From a virus, in IMG/VR virus record IMGVR_UViG_3300023243_000009, positions 1 to 64,000 of that record: a stretch of DNA of 64,000 nt; one strand, given 5' to 3'. Position 1 is the stretch's first letter. Every line of letters begins with the position of its first letter. Below, piece by piece: positions 23,090 to 31,866 of the stretch. The notes beneath the pieces were generated by a model, which was not told the DNA's origin, made no database searches, and saw nothing but the letters and a program-made list of their open reading frames with translations. Position numbers and translations under genes: made by a program.

Positions 23090-25719
23090 TATAGTTTTAA
23101 TTTTTGTAACTGTTTAATTGTATCAAAGGTGTTGATGTGTAAAATTCCAACGCCACCTGCCTCTTCCCACTCTTCTATATTTTTTGCCCTATCATCAATT
23201 AATATTGAGGTAGGTGTTGCCAATTCCTTTTTCTGGGTTGCGTATTTTAAGATTAGTTGAGTACCTGGGATTTTGTGTTTTACCCATACTGCTTTACCTA
23301 TTCTTGAGGATTGATCTCTAGAGGGTGCTGATAGAAGTTTAGGTTTATATTGGTTAATGTAGTCCCATAATTGTTTTCCATCAGACATCCATTTTAAACC
23401 AGCCCAAAACCCAACACCTGCTTTTTTAATTGGATCCCAAAATTCTTCCCCTTCGGGTTTAAATTCACCTTGTAAATCTATACCTGTTAATTCTTCATAC
23501 CCACGTTCAAAATCAGCTAGTACACCATCTAGGTCGCAGTATATTTGGTATTCATTTTTCTCTTCTCTCAATCTTCCTAATTCCATAGCATATGTATTTA
23601 TACCAAAGGGGTCTTTATTATTATTTTCATTTTGAGGTAATGATATTATAATGGTTTCTCCATCCTCTTTTATATTAAAATTTTTAGATGTATGATTTTT
23701 TACTAATCTTTTAGAAAATATATGTCGAGAATGGGATATGGGTTTAATATATAATTTATTAGATAAACCTTTATTTTTTGTGAAAAAAGGTAATATTTCA
23801 TCCCTATAGATTTTAGCTATAGTATTTCTACGTTTTAAATTATCCATCCCTGTTGTATTAGGAGGAAGATGTGGATCATATGTTGGATCTGATAAATTGT
23901 TGTCTTTAAACCATCCTGTTTTAAATTCAAAATAGGGATTACTACTTAAAGGAGTAAAAAATATTCTAGCAAAATATAAATTGTTGTATGAATCTTTATA
24001 AGTAAAAAAACCTTTTACATTAGATTCAACATATTCAAATCTTTCACCATCAGGATTAACAACTTCAGACATTAATTGATCTTCTTCTTCAAATAAAATT
24101 TCTTCATTTAAACTGTCAGTCCAATTCCTGAATGTCATTGTACCTTTTAAATTGGCTTCAGCTTCAATATTGTTTAGGTTATCGTCTTCTTGTGTATTAG
24201 TTGTAGTGATTGCACCCAATCTACCCTCTAAATTTTGTATATGGTGGACCATTTCATGTGCAAATGAACGTACAATATCCTTGGGATGTCTGCCCTCGGT
24301 GTATAATGTGATTGTTTGGTTGTTCGGGTTATAATACGCGGTTTTACCTAGAAATTCACGTGCATTATCACGGTTACCGTTTACGAATTTAACTTTAGGT
24401 AAAGGTTTGATGTTCATACCCTTAGTTAACATATGTTTAGTTAATTCTAATATTTTTTCCTTAACATCTATATCTTTAGAATATGAAGCATTTTCGTTAA
24501 GATTTTTTTTACGTTTTAAAACTATAAATCTCCCTTTGCCTTGTGGGGTATCAAATCCCAGACTAACATCCTTTCTAAAATATCCGGGTATATTATTGGT
24601 TTTTGTATTTGTTAAATTAGCATATATTTTATGGTAGTTTTTACTCCCGTCATTATCTAATGATGCTATCCCAACGTATTCCGGTTTTTGTTTTTCTATA
24701 AAATCTACTATAACCTTATACATAGTAGATAATATTTTTATGTAATTTTCTTTACCACCTTGAGGAATAGATGTAGTGTTTTCTTCAGGGGTAAATTGGA
24801 TATTATAAAATAATCCTAGATCTTTATAAGGGTTAGGAATATTTTTAATACTATAAGTATAGGTAATATTTCCTACTTTAAAACTACCCCCTGTTAAATC
24901 TCCACTTATTTCTACAGCATTATCTTTGGATAATGAGATTTCGTTTAGAGTGTACCATAAATTTTCGGTTAGAGTTTTTTGATAGTTAAATTTAGAGATA
25001 TTTAATTCAAGGGTGGAATTTTCATTTAGAAATGGGGTATTATCATGCCCACATTTGTGACATATAAATAAATCGTCTCCTCCATCTTTTATATCCCAAC
25101 TCCAATCACAATTATCACATTCGATTTTTCCGCCTACTATAGCTTCAGTTACAATGTTATTTAACATGACAAATATATCTGTTTTTTCTTTATCGTTTAA
25201 AAAATCAGGTAAAAAATTATTTAATTTTTCTGGGGAAATTTTGGCGGCATTTCGTGCGGATGTTCCAGATATACCTCCGGTTGTGATTATAGTACGAAGT
25301 TCTAGATTTGGATATTTAGACATACCACTGGTACGTGAAGCTATATCTTTAAAATCATCTTCGTTTTCTTCTCTTGCCCCTATAATCCAAAGAACTTCAG
25401 TATTTGGGTTTTCTTTAGCATAGTTGTAAACTAGTTGGATTGGAGGTTTAGTGGCTTCTATGTATTTTACTTTAAAAGGTAAATATTTCCCATATATTTC
25501 CCATATCTTTAAAGATATTTCTTGGGATATACCATCTCTTTCACCTTTACCTATGTATACTATTACTTCATCCATTTCTGGGTTTTGGTCTATAGCTTCT
25601 TGTAGAACTTGAAAATGGCCCTTAGTGGGTGGTTTAAACCCCCCAGCATACACCCCAACACTCTTTTGTTTTTCTTCTTCAGGTAAGAGATTTTTAATTA
25701 ATTCATTAACTAAATTCAT
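23089..25719 (-). CDS. Four-domain fusion: nucleotidyltransferase - zinc ribbon - zincin - HAD phosphatase
   Basis: 876 residues. Residues 21-185 are a HIGH-type nucleotidyltransferase: GGFKPPTKGH (26-35) and ISGTSAR (150-156), as in NMN/pantetheine/cytidylyl transferases. Residues 200-226 form a zinc ribbon (C201, C204, C220, C223). Residues ~415-525 contain a metallopeptidase signature HEMVH (488-492) with a downstream Glu-rich EAEAN (519-523), fitting a glu-zincin. Residues 724-876 are a HAD hydrolase of the 5'-nucleotidase type (DLDGVLADF with D729/D731, SAPS at 797-800, LIDDRAKN at 840-847). Regions 235-410 and 545-720 are unassigned. Candidate bifunctional nucleotide or NAD-metabolism enzyme with its own protease. 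Confidence 0.85.
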   Translation of the reverse strand: MNLVNELIKNLLPEEEKQKSVGVYAGGFKPPTKGHFQVLQEAIDQNPEMDEVIVYIGKGERDGISQEISLKIWEIYGKYLPFKVKYIEATKPPIQLVYNYAKENPNTEVLWIIGAREENEDDFKDIASRTSGMSKYPNLELRTIITTGGISGTSARNAAKISPEKLNNFLPDFLNDKEKTDIFVMLNNIVTEAIVGGKIECDNCDWSWDIKDGGDDLFICHKCGHDNTPFLNENSTLELNISKFNYQKTLTENLWYTLNEISLSKDNAVEISGDLTGGSFKVGNITYTYSIKNIPNPYKDLGLFYNIQFTPEENTTSIPQGGKENYIKILSTMYKVIVDFIEKQKPEYVGIASLDNDGSKNYHKIYANLTNTKTNNIPGYFRKDVSLGFDTPQGKGRFIVLKRKKNLNENASYSKDIDVKEKILELTKHMLTKGMNIKPLPKVKFVNGNRDNAREFLGKTAYYNPNNQTITLYTEGRHPKDIVRSFAHEMVHHIQNLEGRLGAITTTNTQEDDNLNNIEAEANLKGTMTFRNWTDSLNEEILFEEEDQLMSEVVNPDGERFEYVESNVKGFFTYKDSYNNLYFARIFFTPLSSNPYFEFKTGWFKDNNLSDPTYDPHLPPNTTGMDNLKRRNTIAKIYRDEILPFFTKNKGLSNKLYIKPISHSRHIFSKRLVKNHTSKNFNIKEDGETIIISLPQNENNNKDPFGINTYAMELGRLREEKNEYQIYCDLDGVLADFERGYEELTGIDLQGEFKPEGEEFWDPIKKAGVGFWAGLKWMSDGKQLWDYINQYKPKLLSAPSRDQSSRIGKAVWVKHKIPGTQLILKYATQKKELATPTSILIDDRAKNIEEWEEAGGVGILHINTFDTIKQLQKLKL

Positions 25720-26519
25720 TAAGATAAAAATTGTTTTATTTTGGATTGTGCCTCCTCTTTAGATACAGAGCTGTTGATAATATTAGCTACAGATTCATCT
25801 TTAAGTAAATTTGTAGTTTCTTGATTTAATTCTTCTTTAGCTTTATCTGAACGAATTTGTGATTTAGCATCTTTAGGTTTAGTATTTTCAGGAGCAAATG
25901 GTGTTAGATATTTTTTAATAATTGATTCTACATCTCCTAATTTTTCATCCTCTAAAGTATTTGCTACAGATACAAAATTAATACCAAATAACTTTTTATA
26001 AGATTCATAATTTTTTGTTACATTAACCCACGTACGCAACACTATAGCGGGGGCTAAACTTCTATCTTCACCCCCGGATTTTTCAAATCTATCTTGATTT
26101 TGTTTAAGTGAGCGTTCTAAATCTGTGTAAACATATAACATAAATACATCATAACCTGCTTCTTCTAATTTGTTTTTTAGTTCTGAGGTTTGGTTAAATG
26201 AAGAGGCTGTCCCGTCTAATATAAAAGATTCTTTATTTTCTATAGCATTAGGGATTTGTTCTTTTTTGAGTTTAGATGTTGCCTGTGCCATTGCTTGGGC
26301 TGCTTTACTTCTAGATTCGGCATCATGAGATTTTAAATCTAAAGATACATTTGATTGTTTAAGTAAATCTATAAAAGTATTATCTAAATTAAACGTAGTT
26401 AAATTACCTAAATTTAAACCTTTCAAAATAAACCCTTTACCAGCACCCGGGGCGCCAGCTAATATGATAGTTTTTGGGCTACCTTGTATTTCTTTTAAAA
26501 GTTCCATTAAACTTACCAT
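25719..26519 (-). CDS. Zeta-toxin-like P-loop kinase
   Basis: 266 residues. Walker A AGAPGAGKG at 21-29, a DGTASSFNQ strand and basic lid region (KQNQDRFEKSGGEDRSLAPA, then IVLRTW) fit the zeta-toxin/AAA_33 kinase group. Possible substrates are nucleotides, sugars or RNA/DNA ends; none is indicated. The C-terminal ~60 residues are a charged helical tail. One-base overlap with the fusion enzyme, so coexpressed with it. Late promoter at 26533-26542. Confidence 0.8.
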   Translation of the reverse strand: MVSLMELLKEIQGSPKTIILAGAPGAGKGFILKGLNLGNLTTFNLDNTFIDLLKQSNVSLDLKSHDAESRSKAAQAMAQATSKLKKEQIPNAIENKESFILDGTASSFNQTSELKNKLEEAGYDVFMLYVYTDLERSLKQNQDRFEKSGGEDRSLAPAIVLRTWVNVTKNYESYKKLFGINFVSVANTLEDEKLGDVESIIKKYLTPFAPENTKPKDAKSQIRSDKAKEELNQETTNLLKDESVANIINSSVSKEEAQSKIKQFLS

Positions 26520-26532
26520 AATATGTATTTTA

Positions 26533-26542
26533 TTATAAATAT
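26533..26542 (-). promoter_or_regulatory. Late promoter ATATTTATAA
   Basis: ATATTTATAA on the minus strand 13 bases before the ATG at 26519. It marks the switch from the DNA-metabolism genes on its right to late-expressed genes on its left. Confidence 0.65.
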
Positions 26543-26565
26543 ATAGTTAAATAGGTAAAAACATT

Positions 26566-27351
26566 TTAAACATAACTATAAGCTAATTCTGAAAGTTCAG
26601 AGTTAATCTTGATATCTTGAGATATAGAATTTATACCTAATAGTTTGTTGCCTTTTAAATCTAATAATCTAAAGGGTTGTGTTAAGTTTTCTTGTATACG
26701 ATTAAACACATTCCATAAATTGTTACCTTCATCTTCAGATCTTACAGCTTTTAACAATTGAGAGGATTCTATAACTTTTTTATTACCAAATCTTTTTTTA
26801 GCTGATTTTAAAGCAAAATTAAATATTTCTTCAGGTGTTAAATCTTTCTTTTTTAAAAATGAAAATTCTTTTATAACTTCACTGGTTTGGATGTTTAAAT
26901 CACTTAATATTTTGTTTAAATTATAATAATTAGATTCATTATGATTTATGTTTTGTGCTTGAAGTGTATCTCTGCGTATCATACCATTTGAACAAACAAG
27001 CCTAAATACACCTAAATTTAAATCTAGGGGAGATGAACCATCACATGAATTACCTATTGTTAAATTAGCAATAGCTTCAGTTTTACCCTTAGAATTTAAC
27101 ATGCTAAAATCAGGATGTTCCATTTTTATAGTATGATCTTTAATTTGTTTTGTTTTTGGGTTTAGATTTTGGTATGAACCTTTAATTTTCCAACCTTTAT
27201 CTTGTAAGTTTTCAATTACATCTAAAGTTTCAATTTGAAAAGGTTTTGAACTTACCATTTGATTTGTACGATAATGTTTATCCAATGATGGGGTAAATGC
27301 TATTAACTTATCAATATTATTATTTAGTGTAATAAATTGTTTTTTAGTCAT
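26566..27351 (-). CDS. DUF932-type protein, paralogue 1
   Basis: 261 residues of the DUF932 (phage/plasmid LGT_TIGR03299-like) type. Diagnostic segments: FRLVCSNGMI (central), then the C-terminal AVRSEDEGNNLWNVFNRIQE. A second copy, the product of 53449-54252, shares RSEDxGxxLWxVFNRxQEN and FRxxCxNGxx. Family function is not established; members often sit near replication and recombination genes, as here next to the RecA-like ATPase. Likely cotranscribed with the 44-residue ORF upstream from the promoter at 27499-27554. Confidence 0.8.
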   Translation of the reverse strand: MTKKQFITLNNNIDKLIAFTPSLDKHYRTNQMVSSKPFQIETLDVIENLQDKGWKIKGSYQNLNPKTKQIKDHTIKMEHPDFSMLNSKGKTEAIANLTIGNSCDGSSPLDLNLGVFRLVCSNGMIRRDTLQAQNINHNESNYYNLNKILSDLNIQTSEVIKEFSFLKKKDLTPEEIFNFALKSAKKRFGNKKVIESSQLLKAVRSEDEGNNLWNVFNRIQENLTQPFRLLDLKGNKLLGINSISQDIKINSELSELAYSYV

Positions 27352-27363
27352 TTTTATATTTTT

Positions 27364-27498
27364 TTAGTTTTTAGAATATGTAGGTTTAACATTACCTTTT
27401 TTATCTACAATATAACCTGTTGGTTTTTGTAAATTTTGTTTTTTATTATAGCTACCTTTTAAAGTTTTACCACTACTACCTCCTGAACAATTTCCCAT
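27364..27498 (-). CDS. 44-residue basic protein behind an early-type promoter
   Basis: Reads MGNCSGGSSGKTLKG, then GYIVDKKGNVKPTYSKN, then stop. Gly/Ser/Lys-rich with one Cys. Support comes from an early-type promoter immediately upstream (TTTG - 20 - TATATTTA) and tight placement 12 bases before the DUF932 gene. No function recognised. Confidence 0.55.
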   Translation of the reverse strand: MGNCSGGSSGKTLKGSYNKKQNLQKPTGYIVDKKGNVKPTYSKN

Positions 27499-27554
27499 AT
27501 TTTATATTTTATATTAAGTGATTAAATATACGAATAATTTTTAAAGTAACCAAA
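27499..27554 (-). promoter_or_regulatory. Early-type promoter
   Basis: TTTGG (plus 27550-27554), 20-base spacer counted from TTTG, TATATTTA, on the minus strand. Lies just inside and after the stop of the RecA-like gene; would drive the 44-residue ORF and the DUF932 gene. Confidence 0.65.
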
Positions 27555-27555
27555 T

Positions 27556-28392
27556 CTATTCGCCATCGTTTATTAAAGGATAAGAATAATGTACTGAATC
27601 TTTATATATTGAAAAGTTTAATCTAAAATCTTTATCACAATCTCTATTTTTAGAGAAATGCATACTTCTTTCTAAACCGTCTTTTGAACGTTCTACATGA
27701 CACATAGCATCCGTCATATGCTTTAATCTATTAGAACCAGCAAAATCCCCCGCTTTAGTTTCTTGTTGAATATTTACAAAAGAAGTATAATACTCTCCTT
27801 TATTTTGACCTTTTTTATTCTTATCCTGTAAACTTAATAACCATATTTCAGCTGCCCCCATTGTTGACTTTTGAGAATCACGATACATATCTAATACTTC
27901 GGCTAAAGAATCGATTGCTATAACATCGTAACCTTGATTAAAAATGTATTCTAAAACATCTTTAACTTCATGGGAATGGTTTTTTAAAAATAAAGTTTGA
28001 ACACAATCAAATTTAGGTAAACGTTTACAATATTTGTAGTAAGCGATTTCATCCATTTCACCACTTACAAACAAACATTTGTAACCCTGCATTGTTAAGG
28101 AGGACATCATATCTAACACTATGGTAGATTTACCGGAACCGGGACCACCAGCAAATATCATATTGGTACCAGGCATTAAACCCCCACCAGTAGATAAAAT
28201 AATATCTAATTCACTATTAGTTTTTAAAGGACGAAATAATTCTTTTTTAAATTCTAATTGATTACCTCTTATTAATTTAATAGTTGAAGGGTCAAATATG
28301 GGATTTGAAGATATTATTTTTTTTCTTCCCCTAGTTTCAATACGTGATTTAGGACCATGTTTAACTACTTTACTACCCGTTTGTAAATTCAT
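27556..28392 (-). CDS. RecA/RadA-superfamily ATPase
   Basis: 278 residues. Walker A GGPGSGKST (82-90) preceded by TGGGLMPGTNMIFA as in RadA/Sms, KaiC and DnaB-type RecA folds; catalytic Glu in FVSGEMDE (about 112); Walker B VIAIDS (157-162). No N-terminal zinc finger or C-terminal Lon domain, so it is only the ATPase core plus a basic N-terminal tail. Candidates are a recombinase in the UvsX role, or a helicase-like ATPase. It is preceded by the conserved early promoter cassette at 28393-28454. Confidence 0.82.
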   Translation of the reverse strand: MNLQTGSKVVKHGPKSRIETRGRKKIISSNPIFDPSTIKLIRGNQLEFKKELFRPLKTNSELDIILSTGGGLMPGTNMIFAGGPGSGKSTIVLDMMSSLTMQGYKCLFVSGEMDEIAYYKYCKRLPKFDCVQTLFLKNHSHEVKDVLEYIFNQGYDVIAIDSLAEVLDMYRDSQKSTMGAAEIWLLSLQDKNKKGQNKGEYYTSFVNIQQETKAGDFAGSNRLKHMTDAMCHVERSKDGLERSMHFSKNRDCDKDFRLNFSIYKDSVHYSYPLINDGE

Positions 28393-28454
28393 AACCTTTA
28401 TTGTTTTAATTGTTATTATACCTGAATATACAAAATTTCTATGGGGTAAACAAG
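28393..28454 (-). promoter_or_regulatory. Early promoter cassette of RecA-like gene
   Basis: Minus strand: CTTG - 20 - TATATTCA, then GGTATAATAACAATTAA and AACAATAAAGGTT directly before the ATG. The only copy of the long leader cassette outside the 54-62 kb region, indicating this ATPase is expressed with the early set. Confidence 0.75.
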
Positions 28455-28470
28455 TTTTTATATGGGTGTT

Positions 28471-28815
28471 TTAAGCCCCTATTGTTCTTGTAATCGATGT
28501 AGGAGTAACCTGGGAATCTATTTGTGATTGGATAGAAGTTTCTATTGAAGTTACTTGCTCTTCACCCATAACGGATTTTGTCCAACCAACAACTACGTCG
28601 TTTGTTAAATCCTCAAAAGGTACAAATTCTCCTTCAGGGTTAACCGTTAGCATTTGTGTGCCTATGTTACTTGCGCTATAAGCATTACCATCCGAATCTA
28701 ATTGGTCTGATGTTCCTGTTACTATCCAATGGATGTTATATACTACGTTGCTTTCATCACCTTCTAGAGGGTGTACGTCTACTGTTCTGCAATTCCATGT
28801 ATAAGTTGTTGTCAT
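28471..28815 (-). CDS. Conserved small phage protein (DUF7936-like)
   Basis: 114 residues. Begins TTTYTWNCRTVDVHP and continues NVVYNIHWIVTGTSDQLDSD, then FVPFEDLTNDVVVGWTKSVM: a beta-rich domain with a conserved W-T-G pattern and VxGW, common in marine phage genomes. Function unknown; often near structural or replication genes. Family naming is from memory and should be treated as provisional. Flanked by the nuclease gene upstream and the RecA-like promoter downstream. Confidence 0.65.
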   Translation of the reverse strand: MTTTYTWNCRTVDVHPLEGDESNVVYNIHWIVTGTSDQLDSDGNAYSASNIGTQMLTVNPEGEFVPFEDLTNDVVVGWTKSVMGEEQVTSIETSIQSQIDSQVTPTSITRTIGA

Positions 28816-28846
28816 AATTTTATAGGTTGTTTATATGTTATAAGTA

Positions 28847-29626
28847 TTAAATTTTTCTTTGGGATGACGTTTTAAATGTAGAAGTGTAAGGGGTTAATTT
28901 AGGGTTTTCTAAATCAAATAATGCCTTAACGTGTCTAAATATTTCTATATTTTTTTCTTGTGTGCGGGGTGACTCATATATCTCCCAATTTTTACCCTTT
29001 AGGCGTTTTCCTGTTTTATCTTCACCTCGGGATTTAGATTTTAACCATAAAACCCCTACTCTGTCTACTTTTAAACCATAACACTCTTCATAACATTGGG
29101 CATAAAGTGCCCCCTGTAAATCATAGGTTGTTTGTAGCTGGTTAGATGTTTTGAAATCTATGATCCATCGTTCTGTTTTTCCTTCAAATTCCAATTCACA
29201 CACTAAATCACAAGTTCCTGCAACTTGGAGTATATCTGAAAATAAATGTACTTCAGCTTCTATTAATACGGGGTTATATGTTTCCCAAAAATCTACAAAT
29301 CTAAGGAACATTTGCCAAATCAATGCGGACATTTTGGGGTTACCATCGGGGTATAGAAATGTGATTTCTTCTCCGTTTAACCAATCCTCAATCATTTCGT
29401 GAACTTGTGTACCTTCGGCTGCTGCTTTTTTAACAATATGTTCAGAAGCGTATCCTACCTTTTTAAGCCAATCTTCAAAATATTTACCTTTAGGATAAGA
29501 ACCTAAAACATGAGTTATAGAGGGGTAATAATTACCATTTCGTCTATAATACCTTGAATCCGGCATCGTAACTTGTTGGTAATCCTTTGAAATTTCTAAT
29601 AATCTTTTATATGATTTTTTTAACAT
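28847..29626 (-). CDS. Cas4/RecB-like PD-(D/E)XK exonuclease
   Basis: 259 residues with the full RecB-family nuclease pattern: GTQVHE (His76), AEVH (Glu125), AGTCDLV (Asp140), IIDFKTS (Asp157, Lys159), and motif YDLQGALYAQCY (Gln171, Tyr175). No Fe-S Cys quartet is apparent, so it is closer to phage RecB-like exonucleases than to Cas4. Likely processes DNA ends during recombination-dependent replication with the RecA-like protein and primase in the same block. Overlaps the primase gene by 7 bases. Confidence 0.88.
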   Translation of the reverse strand: MLKKSYKRLLEISKDYQQVTMPDSRYYRRNGNYYPSITHVLGSYPKGKYFEDWLKKVGYASEHIVKKAAAEGTQVHEMIEDWLNGEEITFLYPDGNPKMSALIWQMFLRFVDFWETYNPVLIEAEVHLFSDILQVAGTCDLVCELEFEGKTERWIIDFKTSNQLQTTYDLQGALYAQCYEECYGLKVDRVGVLWLKSKSRGEDKTGKRLKGKNWEIYESPRTQEKNIEIFRHVKALFDLENPKLTPYTSTFKTSSQRKI

Positions 29627-30549
29627 AATTGTAATTTTTTTTCAAGTAAAATTGAATAATTTAAAGGATATGTATTTTGGATTAAATTAATAAAACTATT
29701 AAACCCCATTTCTGAAGGGTCTTTATCTTGTAGATCTACAAGGTATACTTCTTTCCCCTCAGCCATTAATTTTTCACAAAATTTTAAAGATTGTTTTATA
29801 GCATCTTTATCTAGGGCAATGTAAATTTTATCTACTTTTGATGTAGCTAATTTTTTCATAACGGCTTGTGGTATATTTTTACCTAAAAGAGGAATTACAT
29901 TTCGTTTTATAGTCATAGCATCAAATAAACCTTCACATAATATAATAGGGATATCCCAATTAATTAAATGTTCATTAGATATTATATTCCTAGATGTTTC
30001 GGGGTTCATATATTTATATGAAGAATTATCATAAGATCGGGCTGTGAAATAGTTTAAAATTCCATCTTTATCATATGTTGGGATTATAATACGATTTTTA
30101 TATTTACCTGTAGAACAATACCCTATATTATATTTGATAATATCAGATTGCGTTATATTGCGTTTTTTTAAGAATGCTAAAGCATGCCTCGCCATAATAT
30201 CTGTTTTTGTTGGGGGATTAATTAAGCTAACGTATTCTGGGGGTAATTTTAATATATCTATGTTGTGATAGGTTCGTGTTGTTATAGATGATTTAACAAG
30301 TGAGTTAAGTTCTTGGATTTTAGGGGAATCTACCTTAATTTGTTTGAATAAATTATATATTGTAGTACCTCTCATATCACAGGACCAACAATGCCAAGGA
30401 TTTTTTCCCTCTTTATTTTCAGTTAAATTTGCTTCAAGTTTCTTTGATTTATTACAAAAAGGACAATCGTAAGCATAATTATTTCTTGCTGTGGGTTTAC
30501 CCGTGCCTAAAATAGAATTTACTAATGTGACTAATAGTTGGTTTACCAT
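29620..30549 (-). CDS. 61: DNA primase, DnaG/T4 gp61 type
   Basis: 309 residues. N-terminal zinc finger with C29, C32 (DCPFC) and C54, C57 (HCWSC). Toprim catalytic core with ILCEGLFDAM (Glu206) and YIALDKDA (Asp247, Asp249). Synthesises RNA primers for lagging-strand replication; the partner helicase is not obvious in this window. Shorter than gp61 (342). Translationally coupled to the RecB-like nuclease. Confidence 0.93.
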   Translation of the reverse strand: MVNQLLVTLVNSILGTGKPTARNNYAYDCPFCNKSKKLEANLTENKEGKNPWHCWSCDMRGTTIYNLFKQIKVDSPKIQELNSLVKSSITTRTYHNIDILKLPPEYVSLINPPTKTDIMARHALAFLKKRNITQSDIIKYNIGYCSTGKYKNRIIIPTYDKDGILNYFTARSYDNSSYKYMNPETSRNIISNEHLINWDIPIILCEGLFDAMTIKRNVIPLLGKNIPQAVMKKLATSKVDKIYIALDKDAIKQSLKFCEKLMAEGKEVYLVDLQDKDPSEMGFNSFINLIQNTYPLNYSILLEKKLQLC

Positions 30550-30567
30550 GAAGGGTAATATATGAAA

Positions 30568-31044
30568 CTATTTTTTAGTATCCAAGAAATCCTTCCTAAA
30601 AAATTTTCCTAAAATGTTGTCGTTAATGTAACTATTATTACTCTCTAATACTCCTTTATTAAACAAGTATTTACATTCATAATACGTAAGTTGTTTTTTG
30701 TCTCCTACCAATTGTAATATTTCTCTTTTGAATTCACTCTGGTTGCCTTCTTTAACTAGTTGTAAAATTTCTTTTTGAGAGCCATGATACGTTTTCCAAT
30801 CGGATTCGGTTATGGTTTTCTTTTTAGATGGTACTCTACCTCTTAAACCTTTTTCTTTTCTTTCCTCCTGTAATAATATTAATTCTTTTTTTCCTAATTT
30901 TACATTACGTTCAAAGTATAATACTTTTTTACCTAGGTATTTTTTATCTGTTGGGGTGTGAGTTACCTCATATATGAAACCGTAAGTTCCTTCGGGAAAA
31001 TTTAATATATTAAGTATTTCTTTATTTTGATATAACCAGTTCAT
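30568..31044 (-). CDS. GIY-YIG-type nuclease
   Basis: 158 residues. TYGFIYEVTHTP (20-31) and KKYLGKK (34-40) give the GIY-YIG halves; YYECKYLFNKGVLES supplies the catalytic Glu and YINDNILGKF the C-terminal Asn motif. WKTYHGSQKEI is typical of a phage subgroup. No NUMOD modules, unlike the enzyme at 12958-13593, so it may be a free-standing repair or homing nuclease. Lies at the border between tail and replication genes. Confidence 0.8.
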   Translation of the reverse strand: MNWLYQNKEILNILNFPEGTYGFIYEVTHTPTDKKYLGKKVLYFERNVKLGKKELILLQEERKEKGLRGRVPSKKKTITESDWKTYHGSQKEILQLVKEGNQSEFKREILQLVGDKKQLTYYECKYLFNKGVLESNNSYINDNILGKFFRKDFLDTKK

Positions 31045-31053
31045 AAGCTATTT

Positions 31054-31836
31054 TTATATTACAACTTTTAATACCCCCGCGGTATGGTAAAAAGCACCTA
31101 AAGTTAACCCCCCCGATAAGGCCGCAGCATTGTCAGCATACCCCGGAAGACCAACAACTTGTAACTTTGATGTAATTGTGGATGAGGTTGTATTTACCCC
31201 AACATTACCTAGATGATCAATACGCATTTTTTCAGAATCGTTAATCCTAAATTGTAAGTTTATGGTTGAACCATTGCTAGAAGCGGGGTTTGCACTTATT
31301 ATGGAACCAGTAGTGTGATTAGATAATTCTAGAGTACCATAACCCGATGGAGAAGAATGGTCTATATTAAGTGAGGTTACGAACCTCCCATCCCCATTTA
31401 CATCTAGTTTTGTAGAAGGAGAAGGGATACCTATACCTACACTGCCATTTTCCTGTATTGTAATAACTTCCCCTATACCACCCCCAGCATAAAATTTAAA
31501 TTTTGCACTGTCAAATCTTATAGTATTTGAAGCTAGTCCATCATTTTCTAGTATCCATCCTTGGTTTCCTTCTATAAAATTATTACTACCAAGGGTAGAA
31601 TTAATTTTTACATGATTAAAATAAGAAGTACTTCCCGAAAGATAAAGATTTAAAATTGGATGGTTTATATTATACCGCGGAGAGGATATAACCCCATCTA
31701 CCATGTCCAGAGATCCGGAGATGCTTAAAGCATAAGCATCAGCAGCTGTGAAAGCATCAACGGTTTGTTTTATATGTTCTGGTTTTATTACTAAACCATT
31801 AAGTATTTCAGATTCAAAATTAAGTATTTTTGCCAT
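31054..31836 (-). CDS. Short tail fibre protein
   Basis: 260 residues. The middle has fibre repeats typical of trimeric appendages: VITIQENGSVGIGIPSPSTK, LDVNGDGRF, then KMRIDHLGNVGVNTTSS. N-terminal ~60 residues probably attach to the virion. The G-x-V-G-I-G/N-T signature is shared with many phage tail-fibre and head-fibre shafts. No C-terminal chaperone domain is evident. Likely receptor-contacting or decoration role. Confidence 0.75.
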   Translation of the reverse strand: MAKILNFESEILNGLVIKPEHIKQTVDAFTAADAYALSISGSLDMVDGVISSPRYNINHPILNLYLSGSTSYFNHVKINSTLGSNNFIEGNQGWILENDGLASNTIRFDSAKFKFYAGGGIGEVITIQENGSVGIGIPSPSTKLDVNGDGRFVTSLNIDHSSPSGYGTLELSNHTTGSIISANPASSNGSTINLQFRINDSEKMRIDHLGNVGVNTTSSTITSKLQVVGLPGYADNAAALSGGLTLGAFYHTAGVLKVVI

Positions 31837-31866
31837 CGCTAATATCGTATTTTATTATATGTTTTT

